From Tautonia plasticadhaerens (GTDB lineage Bacteria > Planctomycetota > Planctomycetia > Isosphaerales > Isosphaeraceae), in the NCBI RefSeq assembly GCF_007752535.1, contig NZ_CP036426.1:6882001-6946000 (forward strand): 64,000 bases of DNA, in the 5' to 3' direction. The notes beneath the pieces were generated by a model. That model was not told the origin of the DNA. It searched no databases and saw only the letters and a list, made by a program, of their open reading frames with translations. A program made the translations under genes and the position numbers. Positions 33,516-44,242 of this stretch are shown piece after piece (the first letter of the stretch is position 1; each line of letters starts with the position of its first letter).

Positions 33516-35687
33516 ATGAGCAGCACCAGGACCGCCCCGACCATCGAGCAGTTCTCCGCCTACAACGAGGCGTTCGACTACTTCAACAAGCGGCTCTTCG
33601 ACGGCCGGCTGGGGCCGGCAATGCTCTCGATCGCCCGCAAGGGCCGCAGCAAGGGGTACTTCACGCCCCGAAAGTGGCGGAACAAGGCGGGGGAGCAGGT
33701 CCACGAGATCGCCATCAGCCCGGACCTGATCGCCGAGGGCCTCGACGCCACGATGGCGCAGGTGGTCGCCCTGATGGGCCGGCAGCTGCGGTGGCAGGAG
33801 GCCATCGAGGCGGGGGACGAGAAGGCCGCCTCCACTGCCGCCCGTGGCTACGCCGACGCCCGCCAGTGCGAGATATGGCTGGAGCTGGGCCTGCTGCCCA
33901 TGGGCAAGGACGGCGGGCGGACCCGTGGCGGCTGGAACCTCGACGTGGAGGTCGTGCTGGAGTGCGAGGCCGACATGGCGATCGAGGCGGTGCCCAAGAA
34001 GGCGATGCTTCCCTGGGAGGCCGTCGCCGGGGGGCAGCCAGAGGGAGACGACGAGCCGAGGCGGAAGACGGGCCGCCTCAAGTACACCTGCCCGATCTGC
34101 GAGGCCCACGTGCTCGGCAGGCCGGGCCTGGAGGTGCGGTGCAAGGGCTACCCGGACGATCACCCGCCCGAGCGGATGCGGGCCGAGGACGAGCCGCCGG
34201 TCGAGGAGGATGTCGAGATCGTCGAGGACAAGCTGTCGGTCGAGGCCGGCGACGAGGACGACGAGCCGACCGACACCAGGGTGAAGGAGTTGGTGAAGGA
34301 GCCGGCCCAGAAGTCCCGCAGCGAGCCGGAGGGGCCGCAGCCGCAGCCAGCCCAGCCCGAGCCGAAGGTGCTGGAGGTGGAGTGGAAGAAAGGCGACGAG
34401 AAGGGCCATGGCCCCGGCTGGCATGTCCCGGCGGTCGGGGGCGAGGAGGTGGAGGGCCTGGCGATCCGTCGGGCGGGCACGGACCGCTGGCGGCTCTTCG
34501 GGCCGAAGGTGGTGGAGACCACCGGGGAAGACGATCTCGACTTCGAGACGTTCCGCAGCGGCCAGATCGTCGCCGAGCGGCTGCTCCGGGGCGAGCCGCA
34601 CGGCACCCTGGAGTTCGCCCATCGGCAGGGGCGTCGTGACCCGGACCCGCACTCGCCTGCGGCGGCCCCCCACCTGTCCCGGCTGGGCGAGTGGGCGGAC
34701 GCCGTGAAGCGGGACGAAGCCCTGACCTGGAACGACCTGGCGAAGCTGGAGGCACGCTGGGGGGCCGCCCAGCGGTCGATCTACAGCAGCCGCCGCCGCT
34801 GGGTCGGCAAGGAGATGGAGATGCGGGTCGGCGAGGCGAAGTATCAGGTCTACGATCCCAAGATCAGGGGCCACAGGTCCATCCAGGTGCCGGAGGGGAC
34901 CAGGGTGCGGGTGACGAGGGTCACCGCAACGACCTGGAACGACGACGAGATCGACTGCATGATCGTCGGCGGCAAGAACGACGGCCTGGAGATCCGGTTC
35001 AAGGCGTTGAACCTGCGGGAGGTGCCACCGCAGGGCGTGCCGGCCCGTGACGACGATGCCGAGGCGGAGGAGAGTGGCGAGCCGTCACCGCCGCCGATGG
35101 ACTCGGTGCTCCTGGGCTACCACAAGGGCGAAATCCACCTCGCCAGAGTCGAGGGGAAGGAGACGGAGGCGGCCTGCGGCGAGGGGAAGGCGACGGATTG
35201 GGACTACGGGACGTTCTCCGACCTGACGTGCGAGGAGTGCCAGTCGCTCTACGCACGTCAGGCCAGGGGGCCGTTCATGGCCTCCATCCCGCCCGGCAAG
35301 GTGATCCTGCTCCGTGGGCGGGGGTCCGGCAAGCACGTCCACGTGGGCGACCGCCGCCTGGGCGAGCCCCGCTGCGGGGCCGGCATCCTGCACATGGAGC
35401 AGCACGTCGGCGACCCGGCGGAGGTGACCTGCAAGCGGTGCCGGGCCATGCTCGACCGGGAGGCCCCGGCCCAGGCGGTCGAGGGCAATCAGCCCCAGGT
35501 GGCCCGCTACGCCCTCTACCTGCTCGACGGGCGTTCCTACCACCTGCGGAATCGACACCACGGATACGATGCGATCTGCGGCACGAAGTCCCGCCACAGC
35601 GGCGAACACGCCGAAGGGCCGCTCAGCCTGGTGACCTGCAAGCGGTGTCTCGGCAGCCAGTACGTCAACCTCTGCAAGTTGGACTGA
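33516..35687 (+). CDS. SprT-like protein with degenerate active site
   Basis: ATG 33516 gives 723 residues. The N-terminal 150 residues follow the SprT-like fold of mobile elements: YNEAFDYFNKRLFDGRLG, SKGYFTPRKW, HEIAISPDLIAEG, then LMGRQLRW (86-93) exactly where family members have HExxH, and ARGYADARQCEIWLELGLLP. The zinc-protease motif is therefore missing. A CPIC zinc-ribbon half (C192) follows, then a long acidic, Pro-rich linker, and a C-terminal half with repeated CxxC pairs (TCEECQSLY, TCKRCRAML, TCKRCLGSQ) that may form further zinc knuckles. Such proteins are common on ICEs and plasmids. Probably a nucleic-acid-binding pseudo-protease (inference). Confidence 0.65.
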   Translation: MSSTRTAPTIEQFSAYNEAFDYFNKRLFDGRLGPAMLSIARKGRSKGYFTPRKWRNKAGEQVHEIAISPDLIAEGLDATMAQVVALMGRQLRWQEAIEAGDEKAASTAARGYADARQCEIWLELGLLPMGKDGGRTRGGWNLDVEVVLECEADMAIEAVPKKAMLPWEAVAGGQPEGDDEPRRKTGRLKYTCPICEAHVLGRPGLEVRCKGYPDDHPPERMRAEDEPPVEEDVEIVEDKLSVEAGDEDDEPTDTRVKELVKEPAQKSRSEPEGPQPQPAQPEPKVLEVEWKKGDEKGHGPGWHVPAVGGEEVEGLAIRRAGTDRWRLFGPKVVETTGEDDLDFETFRSGQIVAERLLRGEPHGTLEFAHRQGRRDPDPHSPAAAPHLSRLGEWADAVKRDEALTWNDLAKLEARWGAAQRSIYSSRRRWVGKEMEMRVGEAKYQVYDPKIRGHRSIQVPEGTRVRVTRVTATTWNDDEIDCMIVGGKNDGLEIRFKALNLREVPPQGVPARDDDAEAEESGEPSPPPMDSVLLGYHKGEIHLARVEGKETEAACGEGKATDWDYGTFSDLTCEECQSLYARQARGPFMASIPPGKVILLRGRGSGKHVHVGDRRLGEPRCGAGILHMEQHVGDPAEVTCKRCRAMLDREAPAQAVEGNQPQVARYALYLLDGRSYHLRNRHHGYDAICGTKSRHSGEHAEGPLSLVTCKRCLGSQYVNLCKLD

Positions 35688-35748
35688 CGGGAGGGGGTGG
35701 TGAATTGGACGACGGGTGATCAGGACGGCTGACAACATTGTCGAGCAG

Positions 35749-35868
35749 GAGAAAGGGCTCGTGGTAGGTGGCGATCCGGCGGGGGAAGTGCTCGACGATC
35801 CGGCGGGCCTGCCGCCGCTTGGAGCCCGTCCACTTGATCAGAACATGCTGGAGCGGTGCTTTTAACAT
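35749..35868 (-). pseudogene. N-terminal stub of a Dam-type adenine methyltransferase
   Basis: From ATG 35868 the minus strand reads MLKAPLQHVLIKWTGSKRRQ and then ARRIVEHFPRRIATYHEPFL, the opening of D12-class adenine methyltransferases (the SAM-binding W-x-G-x-K-R segment and YYEPFLGGG). After PFL the Gly-rich loop is replaced by LLDNVVSRPD and the frame ends near the stop of the SprT-like gene. Only 40 of some 270 expected residues remain. Confidence 0.6.
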
Positions 35869-35947
35869 ACCATGCTCGCATGGCATATAGCAGCCGAGCG
35901 AATGCGTCGATCGTCCCGTGATCGACGTGCCAACATTCGGACGGATA

Positions 35948-35997
35948 CCCCAAAAGGAGCAAGCCGATGCCCCCTGGATCATGCGGGGACATCGGCT
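35948..35997 (+). promoter_or_regulatory. second CCCCAAAAGGAG motif plus hairpin
   Basis: CCCCAAAAGGAG at 35948-35959 is followed by 13-nt arms 35962-35974 and 35985-35997 (one mismatch) around a 10-base loop. The layout is the same as at 30815, but the stem sequence is different. No clear gene starts behind it. It lies between the methyltransferase stub and the iterated repeats near the tRNA gene. Confidence 0.55.
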
Positions 35998-36000
35998 CGT

Positions 36001-36067
36001 TTGTATCCAGCGAGATGGCAGTGACCGGACAGGATTGTACCCCGGTTTGTACCCAACCTTTGTACCC
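36001..36067 (+). repeat. four TTGTAYCC iterated repeats
   Basis: TTGTATCC at 36001 and TTGTACCC at 36035, 36047 and 36060. The last three are spaced 12-13 bp, about one helical turn, like protein-binding iterons. They lie 46 bp from the 3' end of tRNA-Gln. They could be arm-type integrase or Xis sites, or replication iterons of the adjacent element; no direct proof. Confidence 0.5.
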
Positions 36068-36112
36068 CGGAGCAACTATCCTTATCTTCTTGCCATTTCA
36101 GGATTTAGGTAG

Positions 36113-36183
36113 CTGGGGAACTAGGATTCGAACCTAGACTACTTGATCCAGAGTCAAGCGTGCTACCGTTACACCATTCCCCA
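36113..36183 (-). tRNA. tRNA-Gln (anticodon CTG)
   Basis: The complement folds into a full cloverleaf: acceptor TGGGGAA pairing with TTCCCCA, anticodon stem CTTGA/TCAAG around the loop CTCTGGA (anticodon CTG), and T stem CTAGG/CCTAG around TTCGAAT. The discriminator is G and CCA is not encoded. The 3' end faces the accessory island on the left, the usual arrangement for a tRNA used as an attachment site. Confidence 0.95.
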
Positions 36184-36481
36184 AACCCTTGGTGACGAAG
36201 GAGATCCTGACACGCCCAGCGGGTGGGCTGGGTCAGGGATCGTCTCAATGCCAGGTGTTGGTGATCGTACCAGATCGACGAGTCGGGATTCAACCCCGAC
36301 CTCGAGTCTTGGGGCGGCGAAGGGGGAGGAGGGGAGAGGCCGCGGGGAGATCGGTCGGGGCTGGATGGGCGTCGGCGCAGGAGGGGGCGGACCGGGTCGG
36401 GAGGGAGTGAACGCCATCGACCATCGACGGATCCTCGGCACGAGTCGACCGTGGGCGCTCATCCTGGGAGATCGGGGGGGT

Positions 36482-37534
36482 TCAGTTGAGGGGGCGGGGG
36501 CGGAAGAGGAGGGCCTCGGCGGTGCCGGCGAGGAGTTGGTCGCGATCGGAGTCGGTGAGGAAGTCGAGGCGGTCTCGGATGAGGGAGAGGCTGTCCTCGT
36601 AGGTGTGGTCGACGACCTGGAACGGGCAGTCGCTCTCCCACATGCAGCGGTCGGGGCCGAAGGCGTCGAGCACGCGCCGGATCATCGGGGCGAGATCGAG
36701 GTATGGCGGGCCCGCCGGGCTGAGGGCGTAGAAGGCGCCGATCTTGACGTAGAGGTTCGGATGCCGAGCGAGTCCGCAGAGAGTCTCTATGTCGGCATCA
36801 CGGATCGTGCCGTCGACGCCGATGCGGGCGAGGTGGTCGATGATGACGGGCGCGTCGGGGTGTCGACCGCACATTCGGGCGACCTCGGGCAGCGCGTCGG
36901 GGCCGATGAGGCAGCTGATCGCCTGGCGGCCCTCGGCGGCCTGGGTGAACATCGCCTCGTAGCCGGGGTGGTCGAGCCAGCGGTCGACCGGCAGGCCGAG
37001 GACCTGGGGCTGAATGCGGAAGGCGACGACGCCCCGGGGCCGGAGTTCCGCCATGGCCGAGGCGGGATCGGGGCCGGCGGGGTCGATGATCGCCGTACCG
37101 ACGAAGCGGCCGGGGTACGCGGCGATCATGTCCAACATGTACGAGTTGTCGAATCCGTAGTAGCTCATCTGGATCAGGTTCACCCGGCCGACACCGAGCG
37201 GCCGGCAGGTCGCCAGCAGCTCCTCGGCGGTGAACGAGGGGGGCTGCATGTCGGATCGGGCGAAGCCGTCGGCCAGGGGATAGCGGTCGAGGTCGGGGGT
37301 CCAGACGTGGGAGTGGGCGTCGATGTAGGGTTCGGTCACCTCGGGCTCCTCCGGCGTTTGCGGCGGCATCGAGGCGAGGGCGGGGCGATCGCCGGCGCCC
37401 GCCATCGAGAACCCGGCCAGGGCCGTCATCCCCGCCCCGAGGAACCGTCGCCGGTCGACCCCGGTCGTCCGGGTGCGGCCCGGTGCGTCCCCTTCGCCGT
37501 CCCCGCGTCCACCCTCGCCGAGCAACCTCGCCAT
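36482..37534 (-). CDS. Tat-exported amidohydrolase (amidohydrolase_2 family)
   Basis: 350 residues with a twin-arginine signal (DRRRFLGAGMTALAGFSMAG at about 27-46), then YIDAHSHVWTPD with the metal-binding H74 and H76. Further conserved points are GTAIIDPAGPD, VVAFRIQPQ, PVIIDHLARIG and RCMWESDCPFQ with the Asp ligand near the end. The family hydrolyses lactones and amides or decarboxylates ring acids. It lies 75 bp downstream of the AbgT-type transporter on the same strand, so import and hydrolysis may be linked. Confidence 0.88.
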   Translation of the reverse strand: MARLLGEGGRGDGEGDAPGRTRTTGVDRRRFLGAGMTALAGFSMAGAGDRPALASMPPQTPEEPEVTEPYIDAHSHVWTPDLDRYPLADGFARSDMQPPSFTAEELLATCRPLGVGRVNLIQMSYYGFDNSYMLDMIAAYPGRFVGTAIIDPAGPDPASAMAELRPRGVVAFRIQPQVLGLPVDRWLDHPGYEAMFTQAAEGRQAISCLIGPDALPEVARMCGRHPDAPVIIDHLARIGVDGTIRDADIETLCGLARHPNLYVKIGAFYALSPAGPPYLDLAPMIRRVLDAFGPDRCMWESDCPFQVVDHTYEDSLSLIRDRLDFLTDSDRDQLLAGTAEALLFRPRPLN

Positions 37535-37609
37535 CGGATCCGCTCCCTTCGAGTCCCGAACAGGTGTGCGCCCCTCGATCGATCCGGCCGACCGATCCCG
37601 GGTCAGGAG

Positions 37610-39214
<1,605 letters not shown>

Positions 39215-39333
39215 GGGTCGGGGGCTCGACGACCGGGCTGGGGCGGATCGGGTCGGGCCTCACGATTCTGCCGCGCAACCGGGGCGACGCAAGGGGGCTC
39301 CGGGCCGGGCGGCCGTCGGCCGGGCCGCCGGGC

Positions 39334-39990
39334 TCAGGCGGCCGCGTACCAGAGGGCCGCCATGACGTGGCAGGCCGACCCCGCGATCACGCAGAGGTGC
39401 CAGATCAGGTGGTGGTACTTCATCCGGTTGGCCACATAGAAGGCCACGCCCACCGTGTAGGCCACCCCGCCGGCGACGATCAGCGACAGCCCCGTCGGAT
39501 GCATCCGCTCCATCACCGGGCCGATCACCAGGACCACGAGCCAACCCATCGCCAGGTAGAGCCTCGTCCCCTGGTACGGCCGCTCGGTCCCGCCGGCGAC
39601 GGTCCGGAATACCCCGTAGGCCGCCAGGGCCCAGACGGCCGCCATCAGCATCCAGCCCCACGTCCCCCGCAGCACCCCGAGCGTGAACGGGGTGTACGTC
39701 CCGGCGATCAGGACGTAGATGGCGGCCTTGTCGACCACCTCCAGGACGTCCTTGGCCCGGCCCCGAGGCACCCCGTGGTGCAGCGTCGAGGCCAGGTAGA
39801 CCAGCACCATCGCCCCGCCGAAGACGGCGGCCGCCGACGCCGCCAGCGGCCCCCCCATCTGCCAGGCGCCGAGAACCAACATCGGGGTGACCGCCGCCGC
39901 CGCCGCCAGCCCCAGGCCGTGGCTGACGGCGTTGGCCAGCTCCTCCCCCCGGGTCCAGGGCCGCCAGCGTTGATGTTCCGGGTGACTCAT
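39334..39990 (-). CDS. hemolysin III / TrhA-family membrane protein
   Basis: From ATG 39990 the 218-residue protein has seven hydrophobic helices and the PAQR-like motifs of the family: EELANAVSHGLGLAAAA, STLHHGVPRGRAKDVLEVVDKAAIYVLIAGTYTPF, and HHLIWHLCVIAGSACHVMA with the metal-binding His residues. Family members affect membrane energetics; true haemolysis is rarely shown. The reading frame extends far upstream of this ATG but only as shadow sequence. Confidence 0.92.
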   Translation of the reverse strand: MSHPEHQRWRPWTRGEELANAVSHGLGLAAAAAVTPMLVLGAWQMGGPLAASAAAVFGGAMVLVYLASTLHHGVPRGRAKDVLEVVDKAAIYVLIAGTYTPFTLGVLRGTWGWMLMAAVWALAAYGVFRTVAGGTERPYQGTRLYLAMGWLVVLVIGPVMERMHPTGLSLIVAGGVAYTVGVAFYVANRMKYHHLIWHLCVIAGSACHVMAALWYAAA

Positions 39991-40278
39991 GCCGTCCAGC
40001 CTATCACCTCTCCCCGCTCGGTCACACCCGAGTTGTCCCGTCCCTGCCCCCCGGGGACGGCCGGGGACGGGGATCCGCCGCCCCGACCGGCACGCTCCAT
40101 GCACCCAATCCCCCCTGCTCCCGCCGGGCCGATCGGATCTCCCGGATCGGCCGGCGTCGGGTTGATTTCCGGGCCCATCCGGGACGAAGATGACGCTCGA
40201 CTCTCCCCAGGGGGAGTCCGCACTTCGCCCTCGCCCGGTATGAACGCCACCCGAGTTCCAGCAACCAGGGGAGCCACC

Positions 40279-41385
40279 ATGACGCTGACGATCCGTTCCG
40301 CGATCGCGGCCCTGACCGCGTCCGCCCTGCTGTCGACGGCCGCCCCCGCGGCCGAGGACCTGACTTCCGGGATGGATCGGGGCACCCCCGACCTGAAGTC
40401 GGCCGGGGCGATGACCTTCGGCCCCGAGGGGATCCTGTTCGTCGGCGACACCGCCGGCGCCGCCGTCTTCGCCATCGACACCGGGGACGCCACCTCCACC
40501 GCCGGCGGCGCCATCGAGGCCGCCAAGGTCAACGAGGCGATCGCCGCCGCCCTCGGCACCGAGCCCCGGGAGATCCTCGTCAACGACCTGGCCGTCAACC
40601 CCGCCTCCGGCCGGGCCTACCTGTCGGTCTCCAGGGGGAGGGGCCCCGACGCCGAGCCGGCCATCGTCCGGGTCGACGCCTCGGGCGCCGTCGAGGTCAT
40701 GGACCTGGCCGACGTGCCGTTCGCCAAGGCCATGCTCCCCAATGCCCCGGACCCCAACGCCGAGGAGCGCGGCCGCAGCCTCCGGGCCCAGGCGATCACC
40801 GACCTGGTCTTCGCCGACGGCCGCCTGTTCGTCGCCGGGCTCTCCAACGAGGAGTTCTCCTCCCGCCTGCTGGCCATCCCCGTCCCCTTCGAGGCCGACT
40901 CGAACTCGGCCAGCCTGGAGATCTACCACGGCGCCCACGGCCGATTCGAGACCCGCTCCCCGATCCGGACCTTCGTCGCCACCCAGATCCAGGGCGAGCC
41001 GTACCTGATGGCCGCCTACACCTGCACCCCGCTGGTGAAGATCCCCGTGGCCGACCTGAAGGCCGGCGCCCACGTCAAGGGGACCACCGTCGCCGAGCTG
41101 GGTAACCGCAACAACCCGCTCGACCTCGTCTCCTACCGGAAGGGCGGCCGCGACGTGCTGCTCGTCGCCAACTCCGCCCGGGGGGTCATGAAGGTCGACG
41201 CCGGCCCCGCCTCCTCGATCGAGGGGATCACCTCCCCCGTCGAGGACACCGCCGGGCTGGAGTACGAGACCCTCGGCGACCTCGCCGGCGTCGTCCAGCT
41301 CGACCGCCTCGACGACACCCACGCCCTCGTCCTGGTCCAGGATGACAGCGGCGCCCAGGACCTCCGCACCATCGAACTGCCCTGA
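40279..41385 (+). CDS. secreted beta-propeller-like protein
   Basis: ATG 40279 follows AGGGGAG. 368 residues with a clear Sec signal (TIRSAIAALTASALLSTAAPAAE) and repeated four-strand patterns (GAMTFGPEGILFVGDTAGAAVFAID; DLVFADGRLFVAGLSNEEFSS; VLLVANSARGVMKVD), as in WD-like propellers of planctomycetes. No enzyme motif. The 288 bp in front hold no supportable feature. Confidence 0.75.
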   Translation: MTLTIRSAIAALTASALLSTAAPAAEDLTSGMDRGTPDLKSAGAMTFGPEGILFVGDTAGAAVFAIDTGDATSTAGGAIEAAKVNEAIAAALGTEPREILVNDLAVNPASGRAYLSVSRGRGPDAEPAIVRVDASGAVEVMDLADVPFAKAMLPNAPDPNAEERGRSLRAQAITDLVFADGRLFVAGLSNEEFSSRLLAIPVPFEADSNSASLEIYHGAHGRFETRSPIRTFVATQIQGEPYLMAAYTCTPLVKIPVADLKAGAHVKGTTVAELGNRNNPLDLVSYRKGGRDVLLVANSARGVMKVDAGPASSIEGITSPVEDTAGLEYETLGDLAGVVQLDRLDDTHALVLVQDDSGAQDLRTIELP

Positions 41386-41541
41386 GCTTGCCCGCGATGC
41401 GGACGGCGGGATCCCGACGGCGGCCCTCGCCGCCTCGGGCGTCCGCCGTCCGCCCCCCGACCGCACTCGCCCGCCGTCCGCCATCCGCCTTCCCCCATCC
41501 GGTCCGACCGTCCGACCGACCCGCCGAGCACGAGGGCCGAC

Positions 41542-42678
41542 ATGAGCCTGCCATTCGCCCTCCTGATCGCCGCCCTCCCCCCGTCGATCCTCCAGGGTGC
41601 CGGGTCATCCGGGCCTCCTCTCGAGGGGCCGACGATCCGGCTCGTCGGGGAGGGGTTCGAGGTCTCGGGGCTCGCCCTGGCTACGACCCGGGCCCTGGAG
41701 TCGGCCGATCCGGTGCCGCCGGAACTGTTCACCGTCTCGGTCCTCGGGGCCGACCTGCCGATGCTCGGCCGGGTCCGGGCCGTGGGGGGGGGACTCCGGT
41801 TCGAGCCGCGGTATCGGCCCCGGCCCGGGACCACCTACCGGGCCGCCTTCCGCCCCGCCCTGGTCCCCGGCGCCGACCCGGACGCCTTCCCGGTCGAGGC
41901 CGAGCTGACCATCCCCGACCCGGCCCCCGCCGAGCCGGCTCGGGTCGTCGCTGCCTACCCCTCCGCCGACGTGCTGCCCGAAAACCTGCTCCGCTTCTAC
42001 CTCCACTTCTCCGCCCCCATGAGCCGGGGTGAGGCGTACCGGAGGATCCGGCTGGTCGGTCCGGACGGTCGGGCGATCGAGGCGGCCTTCCTGGAGCTGG
42101 ACGAGGAACTCTGGGATCCGTTGGGCACCCGGCTGACCGTCCTCATCGACCCCGGCCGGATCAAGCGGGGCCTGGTCCCCCGGGCCGAGCTGGGACCGGT
42201 GCTGGAACCGGGCCAACGCTACACCCTGGAGGTCGACGCCGGGTGGCCCGATGCCGCCGGTCGACCGCTCGCTTCCCCGTTCCGCAAGGGCTTCCGCACC
42301 GGCCCGCCCGACGAATCGCCGCCCGACCCGGGCTCCTGGGCGCTCGACCCGCCGGGTCCCGGCACCCGGGATCCGCTGGTCGTCCGCTTCCCCGAGCCGC
42401 TCGACCACGCCCTGGTGGGCCGCCTGCTCTCGGTGACCGACGGCGACGGGGCCCCCGTGGTCGGCGCCGCCGAGGTGATCGAGGGGGAGACCGCCTGGTC
42501 GTTCGTCCCCGACGCCCCCTGGACGCCCGGCCGGTATCGGCTCGACGCGGGGACGGACCTGGAGGACCTCGCCGGCAACGGCATCGGCCGGCCGTTCGAG
42601 GTGGACGTCTTCGACCGGGTCGAGCCCCGTGTCGAGGCCGCCCACGTCGCCCGCCCCTTCCGGATCGGCCCCGGCTGA
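41542..42678 (+). CDS. secreted Ig-like (Big_5) domain protein
   Basis: 378 residues starting with a short signal (SLPFALLIAALPPSILQGAG). The body shows two Ig-like units of the SbsA/Big_5 type: AYPSADVLPENLLRFYLHFSAPMSR and RDPLVVRFPEPLDHALVGRLLSVTDGDGA...YRLDAGTDLEDLAGNGIGRPF. Such domains cap or anchor cell-surface proteins. It may be in one transcript with the propeller-like gene 156 bp upstream. Confidence 0.75.
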   Translation: MSLPFALLIAALPPSILQGAGSSGPPLEGPTIRLVGEGFEVSGLALATTRALESADPVPPELFTVSVLGADLPMLGRVRAVGGGLRFEPRYRPRPGTTYRAAFRPALVPGADPDAFPVEAELTIPDPAPAEPARVVAAYPSADVLPENLLRFYLHFSAPMSRGEAYRRIRLVGPDGRAIEAAFLELDEELWDPLGTRLTVLIDPGRIKRGLVPRAELGPVLEPGQRYTLEVDAGWPDAAGRPLASPFRKGFRTGPPDESPPDPGSWALDPPGPGTRDPLVVRFPEPLDHALVGRLLSVTDGDGAPVVGAAEVIEGETAWSFVPDAPWTPGRYRLDAGTDLEDLAGNGIGRPFEVDVFDRVEPRVEAAHVARPFRIGPG

Positions 42679-42705
42679 CCCGGCCGTCGCGTCGGCTCGG
42701 GGCCG

Positions 42706-44061
42706 TCATCGGGTCCCGGCATCGCGGTTCGCCCGGCCCGGGGGCGGGGCGGTCGGCCCGGTGCGCCCGGAGGGGGCGGGAGGGCTGCCGGGCTGTTGGT
42801 CTCGCAATGTGTTCGGGAAATACGGGTTACTTCGCGTGAAGGCGGCCGGACGGGGGGGCGAAATGGGTTCGCTCCGCACCGGCGCACCGGGATCGGCATC
42901 GGGCCCCCGGCCGGGGGGATAGGCCTCGGGCCCGACGGGCCCGACGGCCCCGCCGACCGGGGCGAGGGGGGCGTCGTCGGGTCCCGGGGCGACCGGCTCC
43001 GGAGAAGGAAGCGGCGAGGCCGGCTCGGCGGCCGCCGGGCCGTCGCCGATCCGCTCGAAGCCCGGCGGTGCCGGGTCGGCGTCGACCTCGCACCACCAGC
43101 CGCCCCCCACCGGGGCCCGGGGGATCGAGCTGTGGCGGGCCTCCTTCGACAGCTCCAGCAGCTCCCGGCGGCGGCGGTCCCGCAGGTTCAGGAACAGCCG
43201 GACGGCGGCGTTCGCCGCGCGGTCGGCCGCCACCTCGTAGCGGTGCATCAACTGGCCCTCGCCCGACGGGTCCGCCGCCGCGGCCTGCAGCGCGATGGCC
43301 CGGCCCTCGGGCCCTTCCACCTCCTCCCACGACTCGGCCCGCAGCCCTTCGAGCCGCCCCACCTGCTCGGCCACGAACCGGCTCAGGGAGGCCCGGGCGT
43401 GGGACGGGTCGGTGGGCAGCGATCCCTCGGCCTCCAGCCGGGGCAGCGCCGTCACCTGCGTCGGCGACGCGGCGGCGGCCAGGATCCAGAGCCGGCGGAC
43501 CTCTCGATTCGCGTCGGGACCGGGCAAGTAGTCCGGGAAGCCGAGCAATGCCTGGGCCTTCAGCACCGTCCGCTGGTCCCAGCCCTGGCCCAGCTGCAGC
43601 GGGGCGTCCAGGGCCTGCCACCGGCGGATCAGCCAGTCGCAGCCGAAGGCGGTGCCTTCGAGGTCGAGCACCGTGTTGCTGGGGTCCTTGACGAGGTCCT
43701 GGGCCTTGCTGCGGGCCCGGGCCTGCCGCCGCTTCTCCCAGCCGGCCAGGGCCTTCAATGCAGCCTCGCGGCGGGTCAGCTCGCGGGCGCGTTCGATGCG
43801 CTCCAGCTTCACCGAGCAGGCGGCGGCGCGGCGGGCGAGGTGGCGTTCGACGACGTTGGCCGGGCCCATCTCGCGGTCCCAGCGGGCCATCTGGGCGTCG
43901 AAGGCGGCGCGGTCCTCCTCGGGGACGACGACCTGGGCGGCCAGCCCGTGGGCCAGGCCGTTGCGGCGGCTGCGGAGCTTGCCCTCGGCGGTCCTGGGCC
44001 CGGTGGAGCGGAGGGCGTTGCGGCGGTTGGCCGCGACCTGCTTCTCGGAGGGGGACTTCAT
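42706..44061 (-). CDS. planctomycete-specific 'RSTGPRT' protein
   Basis: The start MKSPSEKQVAANRRNALRST at 44061 fits the family's typical opening, followed by GPRTAEGKLRSRRNGLAHGL. 451 residues, helical and Arg-rich in the middle (ELTRREAALKALAGWEKRRQARARSKAQ), with a Pro/Gly-rich tail. Many copies of this family occur in planctomycete genomes. It is intracellular with no known function. It converges on the Big_5 gene. Confidence 0.75.
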   Translation of the reverse strand: MKSPSEKQVAANRRNALRSTGPRTAEGKLRSRRNGLAHGLAAQVVVPEEDRAAFDAQMARWDREMGPANVVERHLARRAAACSVKLERIERARELTRREAALKALAGWEKRRQARARSKAQDLVKDPSNTVLDLEGTAFGCDWLIRRWQALDAPLQLGQGWDQRTVLKAQALLGFPDYLPGPDANREVRRLWILAAAASPTQVTALPRLEAEGSLPTDPSHARASLSRFVAEQVGRLEGLRAESWEEVEGPEGRAIALQAAAADPSGEGQLMHRYEVAADRAANAAVRLFLNLRDRRRRELLELSKEARHSSIPRAPVGGGWWCEVDADPAPPGFERIGDGPAAAEPASPLPSPEPVAPGPDDAPLAPVGGAVGPVGPEAYPPGRGPDADPGAPVRSEPISPPRPAAFTRSNPYFPNTLRDQQPGSPPAPSGRTGPTAPPPGRANRDAGTR

Positions 44062-44242
44062 CGCAAGTGATCTCAAGAGGTGCCCGGGCCGGGGACCGGC
44101 CCGGCCGCGCCGGTGCGGGACGGCGTCGTCCCGCGCGATCGGCGTCGGCCGTACACCCTTAAGATCAGGGAATCGGGCCCCGGCAGTCACTTTTTCCGCC
44201 GGGAGGGGCGAGAATCCCCCTCGGGCCGACGTGGGATCGGTC

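Noticed and set aside
36262-36304. tRNA-like T-arm sequence GTCGGGATTCAACCCCGAC
   Set aside because: No matching acceptor, D or anticodon stems could be folded around it.
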